Below the pieces are notes generated by a model. It was not told the origin of the DNA and searched no databases. It saw only the letters and a program-made list of their open reading frames with translations. This document shows, one piece after another, positions 1 to 6,107 of a DNA stretch of 15,623 nt. The first letter of the stretch is position 1. Each line of letters begins with the position of its first letter. Origin of the DNA: JAGLTA01 sp023142625 (GTDB taxonomy: Bacteria > Patescibacteriota > Patescibacteriia > JAACEG01); assembly GCA_030641665.1 (NCBI GenBank), contig DAOWHA010000061.1, positions 1-15,623 of the forward strand, read 5' to 3'. A program made the translations under genes and the position numbers.

Positions 1-99
1 GATAAGAAAGGTAAAGTAATAGGATTTGAGAAGTTGAATTTTTTAAAGCATGGAAATACTCCTATTAAGTCATTGCCAGTTGAAGTTTTTTTGCAATAA
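1..99 (+). CDS. DUF2283-like protein, C-terminal part (5' end outside window)
   Basis: The reading frame is open from the first base and ends at TAA 97-99, giving 32 residues. The stretch DKKGKVIGFEKLNF resembles the end of DUF2283 proteins, small beta-rich proteins that typically carry a 'D..G.vvGiEil' motif and are often found beside DUF4258 toxin-like genes. The N-terminal part and any partner gene lie outside the window, so function cannot be assigned. An inverted-repeat element starts directly after the stop codon, and a terminator follows at 287-320. Family call is tentative because only the tail is visible. Confidence 0.5.
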   Translation, partial: DKKGKVIGFEKLNFLKHGNTPIKSLPVEVFLQ

Positions 100-260
100 T
101 AGACCTGCTGCATAATAATTTACTACTGCGATTTCCATATTTCGGTCAAATTTTCCAAAAATTTTAACGCCTATATATCAACATAAGCTTATAAAATTTT
201 TGAAAAATTTGCCTCAAAATCTGAAAATCTCGCTACGCAACTTATTATGCAGCAGGTCTA
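100..260. mobile_element. 161-bp inverted-repeat element (MITE-like)
   Basis: A perfect 19-bp terminal inverted repeat, TAGACCTGCTGCATAATAA (100-118) and its complement (242-260), bounds the element. Homology between the arms continues imperfectly inward: the left arm's GATTTCC..CAAATTTTCCAAAAATTTT matches the complement of the right arm, so most of the element could fold as one long imperfect hairpin. There is no coding capacity. It sits immediately after the stop codon of the upstream gene and before that gene's likely terminator. No clear target duplication is visible, because the flanks are simply AT-rich. This fits a non-autonomous palindromic or MITE-type repeat; whether it is dispersed cannot be seen here. 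Confidence 0.65.
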
Positions 261-286
261 ATTATTAAAATTAAATTAAAATGATA

Positions 287-320
287 AAAAAACCGCTGGA
301 ATAATCCTAGCGGTTTTTTT
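287..320 (+). terminator. Intrinsic terminator
   Basis: AAACCGCTGG pairs with CCTAGCGGTTT (one bulged T) around an AATAAT loop, followed by a run of seven T. It probably terminates the DUF2283-like gene through the intervening inverted-repeat element. Confidence 0.75.
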
Positions 321-321
321 A

Positions 322-349
322 TTGACTTTTTTATATTTTTTGTTATATT
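322..349 (+). promoter_or_regulatory. Promoter of the candidate structured RNA
   Basis: TTGACT (322-327), a 16-nt spacer and TATATT (344-349), with TG at 341-342 giving an extended -10. The expected start is near 356, directly before the structured region, and no start codon follows within reach. Confidence 0.6.
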
Positions 350-355
350 ACAACC

Positions 356-546
356 AACAATCAAATAACCCCATTAGATATAAAAACTAACGGGGCAAGC
401 CTAACCCTTGAATTTTTTGTTTGAGGTATGGTTTAAAAACGACACGATCGCAGAGACGGCTTTCCGTCTGGTTCGATTGTGTCGTCAATATCCGAAAGGG
501 TATTGGATGCCCGAAAGGGTGTCGCCAGCACGGCGAGCCTTTTTTG
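356..546 (+). ncRNA. Candidate structured non-coding RNA, unassigned
   Basis: A GC-richer block in very AT-rich DNA lies between a promoter and a T-tract. Helices visible on the plus strand are: 369-377 with 387-395 (one mismatch); a weaker 403-433 hairpin; 439-450 with 474-485 (12 bp, one G-T pair), enclosing AGACGG/CCGTCT at 454-469; 486-493 with 498-505, closed by a GAAA tetraloop; 506-512 with 517-523, also GAAA; and TCGCC/GGCGA at 522-536 leading into six T (540-545). The last four helices abut without linkers. It lacks recognisable landmarks of tRNA, tmRNA, RNase P RNA, SRP RNA or 6S RNA. It could be a stand-alone sRNA or a 5' leader element of the decayed gene at 583. Boundaries are inferred from the promoter and T-tract. 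Confidence 0.55.
522..545 (+). terminator. Terminator-like hairpin of the candidate RNA
   Basis: TCGCC / GGCGA (522-526 with 532-536) with an AGCAC loop, then GCC and six T. The short stem makes it a moderate intrinsic terminator, but its position after four consecutive helices supports a transcript end here. Confidence 0.5.
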
Positions 547-553
547 GTAAAAA

Positions 554-562
554 TGATATAAT
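554..562 (+). promoter_or_regulatory. Extended -10 promoter before the secreted-protein pseudogene
   Basis: TGATATAAT: TG at 554-555 and a perfect TATAAT at 557-562, with no -35 at the expected distance. It would start transcription about 14 nt before the ATG at 583. Confidence 0.5.
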
Positions 563-582
563 TTTAAGATAATCATAATTTT

Positions 583-1111
583 ATGAAAAAACAATTTACA
601 ATTTTTTTAATTTTGCTTTTTATTTTAGGATTTATGCCTGTTGATTTTTCTAATGCTGAAAGATTAACCGACAGATTAAAAGGAAAAATTTTATTACAAG
701 AATAAAACAAAGAAACAAATTTTTAGCTCACAATGATGTAAATTTTCAAGATAAAAAAATAAAAGCAGGTACCGATATTTTTTTTAAATCAATTGACGAA
801 ATAATCAATAAAATTAAAGAGTCAAAATCGTATTTAGATAATAATGATATAGGCCTTGATTATAGAAAAAAACTTTCAGAAATGGGAGTTAAAGAAGTAT
901 TTGAAAAATTAAAAAAATAATTCCAAATCATATTTTAGGCAAAATAATGCTGGATGTTGAAAACAACGGCGAAGCGTATTATATCAATCCGAATAATCTA
1001 AAAGGATATTATCTCAACCGCCCGTCAGACGCGTTCAGAATAATGCGCGAATTAGGATTATGAATTACGAATAGCGATGTTAGAAAAATAGATGTCGACG
1101 AAATTGAATAA
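583..1111 (+). pseudogene. Chimeric pseudogene: secreted repeat-domain protein with an embedded HEPN-like fragment
   Basis: Three frames must be joined. Frame A (583-705, 40 aa) encodes a signal peptide (MKKQFTIFLILLFILGF..SNAE) and the start of a repeat, RLKGKILLQ, then stops. Frame B (from about 699 to the TAA at 918-920) has no start codon. It encodes a helical fragment containing RNKFLAHND, which fits the RNxxxxH motif of HEPN domains (AbiU2-like). Frame C (from about 923) resumes the repeat: HILGKIMLDVENNGEAYYIN..RPSDAFRIMRELGL. It then meets TGA at 1061-1063, where this family normally has Gly, and continues ITNSDVRKIDVDEIE to TAA 1109-1111. The repeat family is common in secreted Patescibacteria proteins. 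A GGA-to-TGA nonsense change plus frame breaks explain the state; the HEPN piece looks like foreign sequence joined near the KGKILLQ segment. Confidence 0.65.
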
Positions 1112-1123
1112 ACTTTACATTAA

Positions 1124-1175
1124 GGTTCCACAGTCCAGCTCCAGTTTTTCAAACTGGGGCGGGAACTATGGAACC
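1124..1175. repeat. Imperfect palindrome / stable hairpin
   Basis: GGTTCCACAGTCCAGCTCCAGTTT (1124-1147, given here only as the left arm) pairs imperfectly with the arm at 1151-1175 around a TTC loop. The outer GGTTCCA/TGGAACC and inner CCAGTTT/AAACTGG segments pair perfectly. It is GC-rich against its surroundings and has no T-tract, so it is more like a dispersed palindromic repeat than a terminator. It lies about 115 nt upstream of the toxin-antitoxin pair. Confidence 0.5.
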
Positions 1176-1273
1176 AACGAAAATAATATTAGAAAAATTG
1201 TCATCGGGGAAATTAAATAAAATTGACAGTGAATATTAAGTATAACATTAGTAATCGCAAAAATATAATTTTG

Positions 1274-1282
1274 TGCTATAAT
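1274..1282 (+). promoter_or_regulatory. Extended -10 promoter of the toxin-antitoxin pair
   Basis: TGCTATAAT: TG at 1274-1275 and a perfect TATAAT at 1277-1282. No -35 is present at 16-18 nt. The predicted start (about 1289) practically coincides with the ATG at 1290, so the transcript would be leaderless or nearly so. Confidence 0.55.
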
Positions 1283-1289
1283 AAAATAT

Positions 1290-1787
1290 ATGAACAAAAT
1301 AAACGAAAAAAAATATTATAATATAATTTTATTCTTTGCGAATAAAATTAGAAACGGAACGCTTGGAAAATTGAAAATGATGAAATTATTATATTTTCTT
1401 GATTTTGATTTTTTTGAAAAATATGGAAAATCAATAACAGGCGATAAATATTTGCGTTGGCAAAAAGGACCAGTGCCGCGAATGGCTGAAAGAATGATAA
1501 AACAAATGAGCGGTGATGATATAAAGATATCAAGACGAAAGATCGGCATTGGCTATAATGATCAACAACATATAGAAACATTAAAAAATTTTGATTTAAA
1601 ATTTTTTTCAAAAGAAGAATTAATGATGATGGACGAAATAGCTAACAAATGGGAAAAATTTTCTGGTGCTGAAATGAAAAATGCTAGTCATGGCGAAGCG
1701 CCATGGATCGCTACAAAACCAGATGAAATAATTGATTATAATCTTGCATACTATCGCAATAAATACGGTGAAATGGATAAAGATTAA
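1290..1787 (+). CDS. Panacea/SocA-like (DUF4065) antitoxin
   Basis: 165 residues, about the usual size of a stand-alone Panacea (DUF4065, SocA/GepA-like) protein. Family hallmarks are the N-terminal helix followed by KLLYFLDFDFFEKYGKSITG (roughly residues 33-52), then YLRWQKGPVPRMAE, and the C-terminal APWIATKP..DYNLAYYR. Panacea proteins act as antitoxins that neutralise structurally unrelated toxins; SocA in Caulobacter is a proteolytic adaptor for its toxin. The RelE/ParE-like gene begins 8 nt downstream, so the two are co-transcribed, antitoxin first. A leaderless-type promoter ends just before the ATG and there is no Shine-Dalgarno sequence. The intact frame contrasts with the broken genes on either side. 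Confidence 0.8.
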   Translation: MNKINEKKYYNIILFFANKIRNGTLGKLKMMKLLYFLDFDFFEKYGKSITGDKYLRWQKGPVPRMAERMIKQMSGDDIKISRRKIGIGYNDQQHIETLKNFDLKFFSKEELMMMDEIANKWEKFSGAEMKNASHGEAPWIATKPDEIIDYNLAYYRNKYGEMDKD

Positions 1788-1795
1788 AAAATATT

Positions 1796-2131
1796 ATGCA
1801 AATTATATATCATGATGAGATCAATAAAGATTATAAGAGCTTAAAGCGTTTTCCAGCGTCAAAAAAATCATTAGAGGCATGGGAACGCCTTTTTTGTTTA
1901 AAAGGATTAAGCGAAACTCCTGGCATCAAATTATATCCTATGTTTGGGCGTCATAAAATATATAAAGCAAGAATTGTGCCGCTTCAAGAAAAATGCGGCA
2001 AATCAAATGGGTATAGATTGATTTTTCAATTATTAGAAAATGGAGATTTTATATTTTTAATTTTATCAAGACATGGAATTTATAATAATGAGAAAGATTT
2101 AATTAGTTTAATAAAAAAGCGTATTGCTTAA
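1796..2131 (+). CDS. RelE/ParE-like toxin of the Panacea pair
   Basis: 111 residues, typical for the RelE/ParE superfamily. The fold signature is visible: an N-terminal helix (DEINKDYKSLKRFPASKKSLEAW in part), then strands around KIYKARIVPL, NGYRLIFQLLENGDFIFLIL, and a C-terminal positively charged helix (LISLIKKRIA). The KARIVPL..KSNGYRLIFQ pattern matches cytoplasmic mRNA-interferase-type members better than ParE gyrase inhibitors, but target class is inference. Translation starts at ATG in the context AATATT-ATG, 8 nt after the antitoxin. A remnant of a secreted repeat protein and a bidirectional terminator follow. A non-toxic relative is possible. Confidence 0.7.
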   Translation: MQIIYHDEINKDYKSLKRFPASKKSLEAWERLFCLKGLSETPGIKLYPMFGRHKIYKARIVPLQEKCGKSNGYRLIFQLLENGDFIFLILSRHGIYNNEKDLISLIKKRIA

Positions 2132-2136
2132 AATAC

Positions 2137-2199
2137 ACAACTGACGCATTCAGCGTTATGCGTAATTTAGGGTATAGAATCAAAAAAACAAGATATTAA
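2137..2199 (+). pseudogene. Remnant of the secreted repeat family (second copy)
   Basis: Immediately after the toxin stop codon an in-frame fragment reads TTDAFSVMRNLGYRI before TAA. This is the same DAFxIMRxLG segment as residues RPSDAFRIMRELGL in the pseudogene at 583-1111. It has no start and lacks the preceding GKI..GEAYYINP part, so it is a fragment. Its presence shows that the toxin-antitoxin pair lies between two partial copies of this family. Confidence 0.6.
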
Positions 2200-2213
2200 T
2201 ATCTTGTTTTTTT
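2182..2213. terminator. Bidirectional intrinsic terminator between convergent genes
   Basis: A perfect 32-bp palindrome: seven A, CAAGATATT, AATATCTTG, seven T. On both strands the hairpin is followed by a T-tract, so it can end the toxin transcript on the plus strand and the ftsH transcript on the minus strand. Confidence 0.8.
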
Positions 2214-2228
2214 ATTTTTAAAATTTTT

Positions 2229-4037
2229 TTACGCGAACAGTTTGTCAAATTCTTCTTTTTCTATTGTCTCCTTTTCAAGTAAAATTTTAACAATCTCTTC
2301 TGATTTTTCTTTATTTCCCTTAATAATTTTTTCAGCCAAATTACAGGCATCCCTGATAAAATCGGCTATCTCTTGATCAATCTGCTCCGCGGTTTTTTCG
2401 CTATAATCCCTCTGCTCGTGTATCTCGCGCCCCAGAAAAACCATCTCATCGGCGTTGCCGTAAGTGCGAGGCGGCAGATTTTTTGCCATGCCGAATTCCG
2501 TTATTAGTTTTTTTGCTAAACTTGTAGCTTGCCGCAAATCGCTTGTAGCGCCTGTCGTCACTTCGCCGAAACGCAATTTCTCAGCGATATAGCCAGCCAA
2601 TAAAACAGCCAGTTCTTCAATAAATTTAGAGCGGGTTCCGAGTTTTCTGTCTTCGCTCGGCAGTTTGAGCGTGTAACCGGCGGCTCGCCCGCGGGAAATA
2701 ATTGAAACTTTATGCACAGGATCTGTGTTTGGCAGCATTTTAGAAACCAGCGCATGCCCTGCTTCATGATAGGCAGTAATCTTTTTCTCTTCTTTGTTTA
2801 AAATATGGCTTTTCCGTTCAGGACCTAATAAGACCCTTTCAACGCTTTCAAAAACTTCGTTTTTGCCTATTGTTTTTTTGCCGCGGCGCGCTGTTAAAAT
2901 AGCCGCTTCGTTTAATAAATTTTCTAAATCAGCGCCGGAAAATCCAGGCGTTCTTTCGGCAATCATTCTTAATGGCACATTTTTGTCAAGCGGCTTTTTA
3001 TAGGAGTAAAGTTTTAAAATAGCCTCCCTCTCTCTTATATCAGGCAAGTCCAGCATTACCCGCCGATCAAAGCGACCGGGGCGCAATAGCGCGGGGTCTA
3101 AAACATCAGGACGATTTGTCGCCGCCAAGACAATTACATTCGTATTTTGGTCAAAGCCGTCCATTTCCACTAATATTTGGTTTAAAGTCTGTTCGCGCTC
3201 GTCATGCGAACCTCCAAGCCCTGCGCCGCGTCGCCGTCCTACCGCGTCAATTTCATCAATAAACAGAATTGACGGCGCGTTTTTTTTCGCCTTGCTGAAA
3301 AGGTCTCTTGCGCGAGATGCTCCTACTCCGACAAACATTTCAACAAATTCAGATCCTGAAATATGAAAAAACGGAACTCCGGCTTCCCCGGACACGGCGC
3401 GAGCCAACAGAGTTTTTCCTACACCCGGAGGTCCGAGCAGCAAGACGCCCTTTGGGATTTTAGCGCCCAAGTCCGTGAATTTTTTCGGCTCTTTTAAAAA
3501 TTCAACTATTTCAAAAAGTTCTTCTTTTGCTTCTTTCGCGCCCGCGACATCCTTAAACGAAATTTTTTTAACATCTTTTTTTGTTTCTTTGGCGCGGCTC
3601 TGCCCGAACATCATCGCTCGGGTGTTCATTCCCTGTACCTGTTTCATCATTATAAAAATAAAAAATCCGATTAGCAGAAATGGCAGCAGAAACGGCAGGA
3701 TGTTTCCCGCCCAAAAACCCCAGCCAGACTCTTCTTTGACCGAGATATTGATTTTTTCAATTTTTTCAACAGGAATTTCCAGATTTTTAAACAGAGAAAA
3801 TAGCGATTCAGACATCTCTTTTTTTACTTCCTGTTTTTTTCCTGATCGCAGGGTGACTTGCAGAACATCCCCCTCTATTATAATGTCTTTAATTTGCTCA
3901 TTTTTTACTTCCTGAATCAGTTTTTCAATCCCGACTTTTTCTATTTTTTCCTGCTCTTCTGAGTAGATGCTGATAAGACCTGCAATCATTAAAAAAACGC
4001 AAAAGACTATTAGAAAATTTTTAACTATATTTTTCAT
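2229..4037 (-). CDS. ftsH: ATP-dependent zinc metalloprotease FtsH
   Basis: 602 residues, full length for FtsH, the hexameric membrane AAA+ protease that extracts and degrades membrane and unstable cytosolic proteins. Transmembrane segments lie at about residues 6-25 and 111-131, around an extracytoplasmic FtsH_ext domain. The AAA module has Walker A GPPGVGKT (202-209), the pore loop FVG (235-237), Walker B ILFIDEID (257-264) and the second region of homology ending RPGRFDRR (319-326). The protease domain has the zinc motif HEAGH (424-428) with a likely third ligand Asp at 500 in TGATSDLRQAT. All key residues are present. The start overlaps the end of the upstream ligase-like gene by 17 nt, suggesting translational coupling; no Shine-Dalgarno motif precedes it. 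Transcription ends at the palindrome 2182-2213. Confidence 0.97.
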   Translation of the reverse strand: MKNIVKNFLIVFCVFLMIAGLISIYSEEQEKIEKVGIEKLIQEVKNEQIKDIIIEGDVLQVTLRSGKKQEVKKEMSESLFSLFKNLEIPVEKIEKINISVKEESGWGFWAGNILPFLLPFLLIGFFIFIMMKQVQGMNTRAMMFGQSRAKETKKDVKKISFKDVAGAKEAKEELFEIVEFLKEPKKFTDLGAKIPKGVLLLGPPGVGKTLLARAVSGEAGVPFFHISGSEFVEMFVGVGASRARDLFSKAKKNAPSILFIDEIDAVGRRRGAGLGGSHDEREQTLNQILVEMDGFDQNTNVIVLAATNRPDVLDPALLRPGRFDRRVMLDLPDIREREAILKLYSYKKPLDKNVPLRMIAERTPGFSGADLENLLNEAAILTARRGKKTIGKNEVFESVERVLLGPERKSHILNKEEKKITAYHEAGHALVSKMLPNTDPVHKVSIISRGRAAGYTLKLPSEDRKLGTRSKFIEELAVLLAGYIAEKLRFGEVTTGATSDLRQATSLAKKLITEFGMAKNLPPRTYGNADEMVFLGREIHEQRDYSEKTAEQIDQEIADFIRDACNLAEKIIKGNKEKSEEIVKILLEKETIEKEEFDKLFA

Positions 4038-5481
4038 TTTTTTTTGTTTTATTTAAAGACATAATAGCGATTTCGATTCCTAAAATCAGCCAGAACAGAA
4101 TTGCTAAATCGTTTTTAAAATAAGGAACATCCACTAATCCGTGGACAATTACGCTAATCATAGCAGAGATTAATCCAATTGCAAGCATTCGCTGTCCGCT
4201 TTTTAATATTTTTTTTGTTTTGATAAAAAAATTGAAAATCAGCCAGATAAAAGCGAGCATGCCGATTAAGCCGATTTCCATCCAAAAATTCAGGAAAATA
4301 TTATGCGGATAGATCAGTGGTTCCATTTTTAAAGGATCGCGGAACTTTTTTTGAATTTGCGGAAATCCGAATATTCCGGCGCCAAAAATAAAATTTTTAG
4401 GATTTTGCGTTAAGAAATTCCAAGATTCCTGCCAAAGAACAAAGCGGTTTTGGTTTGCCGCGTCTGATAAAACAGGCTGGATTTTATCTTTAATTAAATT
4501 AGAAAAACAGAGCGAAGCGATTATTGATAAGAATATAATAATAACAATTATTTTGCAGAAAAGTTTTTTTATTTTGTTGCTTTGTCTTTGCGAGGAGGCG
4601 GTAGCCGACGAAGCAATCCCATTACTGAGCGAAAAAACCTTTAATTGTTTATTAATGAGATTGCTTCGTCGCTCTCTCTCGCTATGCTCGTTCGGCTCCT
4701 CGCAAAGACAGGAGATAAAATTTCCTCGCAAAGACAGATAAAGAAAAACCGCAAAGGCTGCTGATAGCCCGAGCCAAGCGCCTTCTGAAACGGTAAAAAC
4801 AACAGTTGCGAGAGAAAACAGTAAAACTAAGATTTTATAAAAATTTAATAATAATTTCTCTTTTTTGAAATTATCAAAAAACCACGCAAAATAGATTATT
4901 ATAATTGGCGCTAAAAACAGACCAACCGCATTAGGCGAAGTATAAAACGAAGTGACGCGCCGCGCGCTTGCGTCTCGCCACATTTCAAGCGGAATAAAAT
5001 TACCTGTTATTTTTTGATAGACAGCAAATAGAGATATAAGTAAGGCGGAAATTCCCAAACTGAAAAAAATTTTCCGCAAATCTTTTTTAGTTTTAACAAC
5101 ATTTACAAAAATTAAAAAGAAAAAAATCGGCTCTAAAAAATACGCGCGCCATAATCCTGCCGCTTTATAAAAGTCTGGCGCGATAAAAATTGAAAAATAA
5201 GAAACAGCGATTATCAAGATAACTTGCTTGTAAAAAGGATATGGCTGAAAAAAATTTTTATTTTTAAAACGACAGGCAATTTTTTTCCAGCCGAATTTCG
5301 CGAACCAGATAAAAAAGACTATTAAAACCATCCCTTCTAAAACCGTAGTCGGGAAAATCCAAACTTGAAAACGGATTAAATAGGACGGCAAAAAAGCAAC
5401 AATTACCGCTATGGCAGCCGCAAGGCTGCGATACGCGATAAACGCAAAGATTAAAAAATAGATTATTAAAAACAGTAGCAT
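4021..5481 (-). CDS. O-antigen ligase/polymerase-like membrane protein (Wzy_C family) with inserted repeat
   Basis: 486 residues with about ten hydrophobic segments, fitting the O-antigen ligase/polymerase family (Wzy_C, PF04932), multi-pass enzymes that join lipid-linked glycans. Family marks are VFTVSEGAWLGLSAA (about 228-242) and the extracytoplasmic loop region RFVLWQESWNFLTQNP (346-361), FGAGIFGF (366-373) and YPHNIFLNFWMEIGLIG (391-407). Residues about 249-300 (LSLRG...SSQRQ) are encoded by a palindromic repeat inserted in frame and are charged and Ser-rich, unlike the rest; they fall in a loop between membrane segments. Whether the enzyme remains active is unknown. It is the first gene of an operon with ftsH. 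Substrate cannot be deduced: it could be a surface polysaccharide or a glycosylated protein. Confidence 0.8.
   Translation of the reverse strand: MLLFLIIYFLIFAFIAYRSLAAAIAVIVAFLPSYLIRFQVWIFPTTVLEGMVLIVFFIWFAKFGWKKIACRFKNKNFFQPYPFYKQVILIIAVSYFSIFIAPDFYKAAGLWRAYFLEPIFFFLIFVNVVKTKKDLRKIFFSLGISALLISLFAVYQKITGNFIPLEMWRDASARRVTSFYTSPNAVGLFLAPIIIIYFAWFFDNFKKEKLLLNFYKILVLLFSLATVVFTVSEGAWLGLSAAFAVFLYLSLRGNFISCLCEEPNEHSERERRSNLINKQLKVFSLSNGIASSATASSQRQSNKIKKLFCKIIVIIIFLSIIASLCFSNLIKDKIQPVLSDAANQNRFVLWQESWNFLTQNPKNFIFGAGIFGFPQIQKKFRDPLKMEPLIYPHNIFLNFWMEIGLIGMLAFIWLIFNFFIKTKKILKSGQRMLAIGLISAMISVIVHGLVDVPYFKNDLAILFWLILGIEIAIMSLNKTKKNEKYS
4583..4736. repeat. Palindromic repeat, copy A, inserted in frame in the ligase-like gene
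   Basis: Terminal 15-bp inverted repeats TGTCTTTGCGAGGAG (4583-4597) and CTCCTCGCAAAGACA (4696-4710) bound the core. The arms pair further through GACGAAGCAATCxCATTA and its complement. A second partial right end, CCTCGCAAAGACA, recurs at 4724-4736. The core matches copy B (6597-6738) in reverse orientation. Such TTGCGAGGAG..GACGAAGCAATC elements are recalled as widespread palindromic repeats in environmental bacteria. The whole inserted stretch is open on the minus strand and adds about 52 codons to the host gene. Confidence 0.8.
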
Positions 5482-5502
5482 AAGATGCAGCGGTTAAATT
5501 AT

Positions 5503-5522
5503 TATGATATAACATTATCATA
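5503..5522. promoter_or_regulatory. Palindrome in the divergent intergenic region (possible operator)
   Basis: TATGATA (5503-5509), a 6-nt spacer, then TATCATA (5516-5522), a perfect 7-bp inverted repeat just upstream of the ligase-ftsH operon. It could be a regulator site or chance in AT-rich DNA. I see no convincing minus-strand -35/-10 pair beside it. Confidence 0.25.
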
Positions 5523-5548
5523 TTGCCTTGATAAAATCCAGTAGTCTA

Positions 5549-5577
5549 TTGACGCAATTTAAAAACTATGTTTTAAT
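5549..5577 (+). promoter_or_regulatory. Promoter of the rpsL operon
   Basis: TTGACG (5549-5554), a 17-nt spacer and TTTAAT (5572-5577). A perfect TATAAT also lies at 5578-5583 and may be the -10 used instead, without a well-placed -35. A short hairpin GAGGT/ACCTC (5589-5593 with 5601-5605), followed by GTTTTT, sits at the predicted 5' end of the leader and might attenuate or protect the transcript. Confidence 0.5.
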
Positions 5578-5648
5578 TATAATCAATTGAGGTGAAGTCT
5601 ACCTCGTTTTTCTGTTTTGATTTATTTAAAACTTATTTAATTTAATTT

Positions 5649-6068
5649 ATGCCTACCGTAAATCAATTAGTCCGCCTTGGGCGGAAAAAGATTATTAAAA
5701 AATCAAAAACGCCTGCATTGCAGAATGTTTTTAATTCTTTAAAACGGAGATCAAAAACTATTCCAAAAGGAGCTCCTTTTAAAAGAGGGGTCTGTTTTAA
5801 AGTAGTGACTGTAACGCCGAAAAAACCTAACTCCGCCTTAAGAAAAGTCGCGAGAATGCGCCTTTCTAACGGCATGGAAGTGACGGCTTACATCCCGGGA
5901 ATAGGGCACAATTTGCAGGAACACTCTATTGTTTTAATTCGCGGCGGCAAAGTTAAGGATTTGCCCGGCGTGCGATATCATGTAGTCCGCGGCGTTCTTG
6001 ACACGCAAGGGGTTGAAGGAAGAAAGCAGAGCCGCAGCTTATACGGAACAAAGAAAGAGAAAAAGTAA
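5649..6068 (+). CDS. rpsL: Ribosomal protein uS12
   Basis: 139 residues, against about 124 in E. coli. S12 sits at the decoding centre of the 30S subunit. Conserved blocks are present: MPTVNQLVRLGRKK, then RGVCFKVVTVTPKKPNSALRK (the PKKPNS loop keeps the Lys changed in streptomycin-resistant mutants), GHNLQEHSIVLIRGGKVKDL and PGVRYHVVRGVLD. The extra length is about 15 residues between PAL and RGVC (QNVFNSLKRRSKTIPKGAPF), an expansion I associate with Patescibacteria and some other bacteria. It starts at ATG in the context AATTT-ATG without Shine-Dalgarno. It is the first gene of the str-type operon, 39 nt before rpsG. Confidence 0.97.
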   Translation: MPTVNQLVRLGRKKIIKKSKTPALQNVFNSLKRRSKTIPKGAPFKRGVCFKVVTVTPKKPNSALRKVARMRLSNGMEVTAYIPGIGHNLQEHSIVLIRGGKVKDLPGVRYHVVRGVLDTQGVEGRKQSRSLYGTKKEKK

Positions 6069-6107
6069 TTTTTTAATATAAATCAAATTTTATTTAAACT
6101 AAATATT

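Noticed and set aside
464..485. T-arm-like GGTTCGATT, suggesting a tRNA or tmRNA end.
   Set aside because: The flanking bases do not form a T-stem and there is no acceptor stem or CCA end; the bases pair better in the 12-bp hairpin 439-485.
1061..1063. TGA at a normally Gly position, and no gene in the window using TGA as stop, suggesting TGA recoded to Gly (code 25).
   Set aside because: Long conserved genes (fusA, ftsH, rpsL, rpsG) contain no in-frame TGA, whereas recoded genomes use it regularly. The gene with the TGA is already broken by frame changes, so a nonsense mutation is the simpler reading; avoidance of TGA stops fits low GC.
1170..1239. Short open frame starting at an ATG in the hairpin, before the antitoxin.
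   Set aside because: It is about 23 codons long, begins within the palindrome and resembles no family.
3475..3915. Plus-strand 146-aa reading frame opposite ftsH.
   Set aside because: It is a shadow of the conserved ftsH coding sequence, with no independent evidence.
4553..4741. Plus-strand 62-aa reading frame.
   Set aside because: It is the reverse side of the palindromic repeat within the ligase-like gene, with no start context or recognisable domain.
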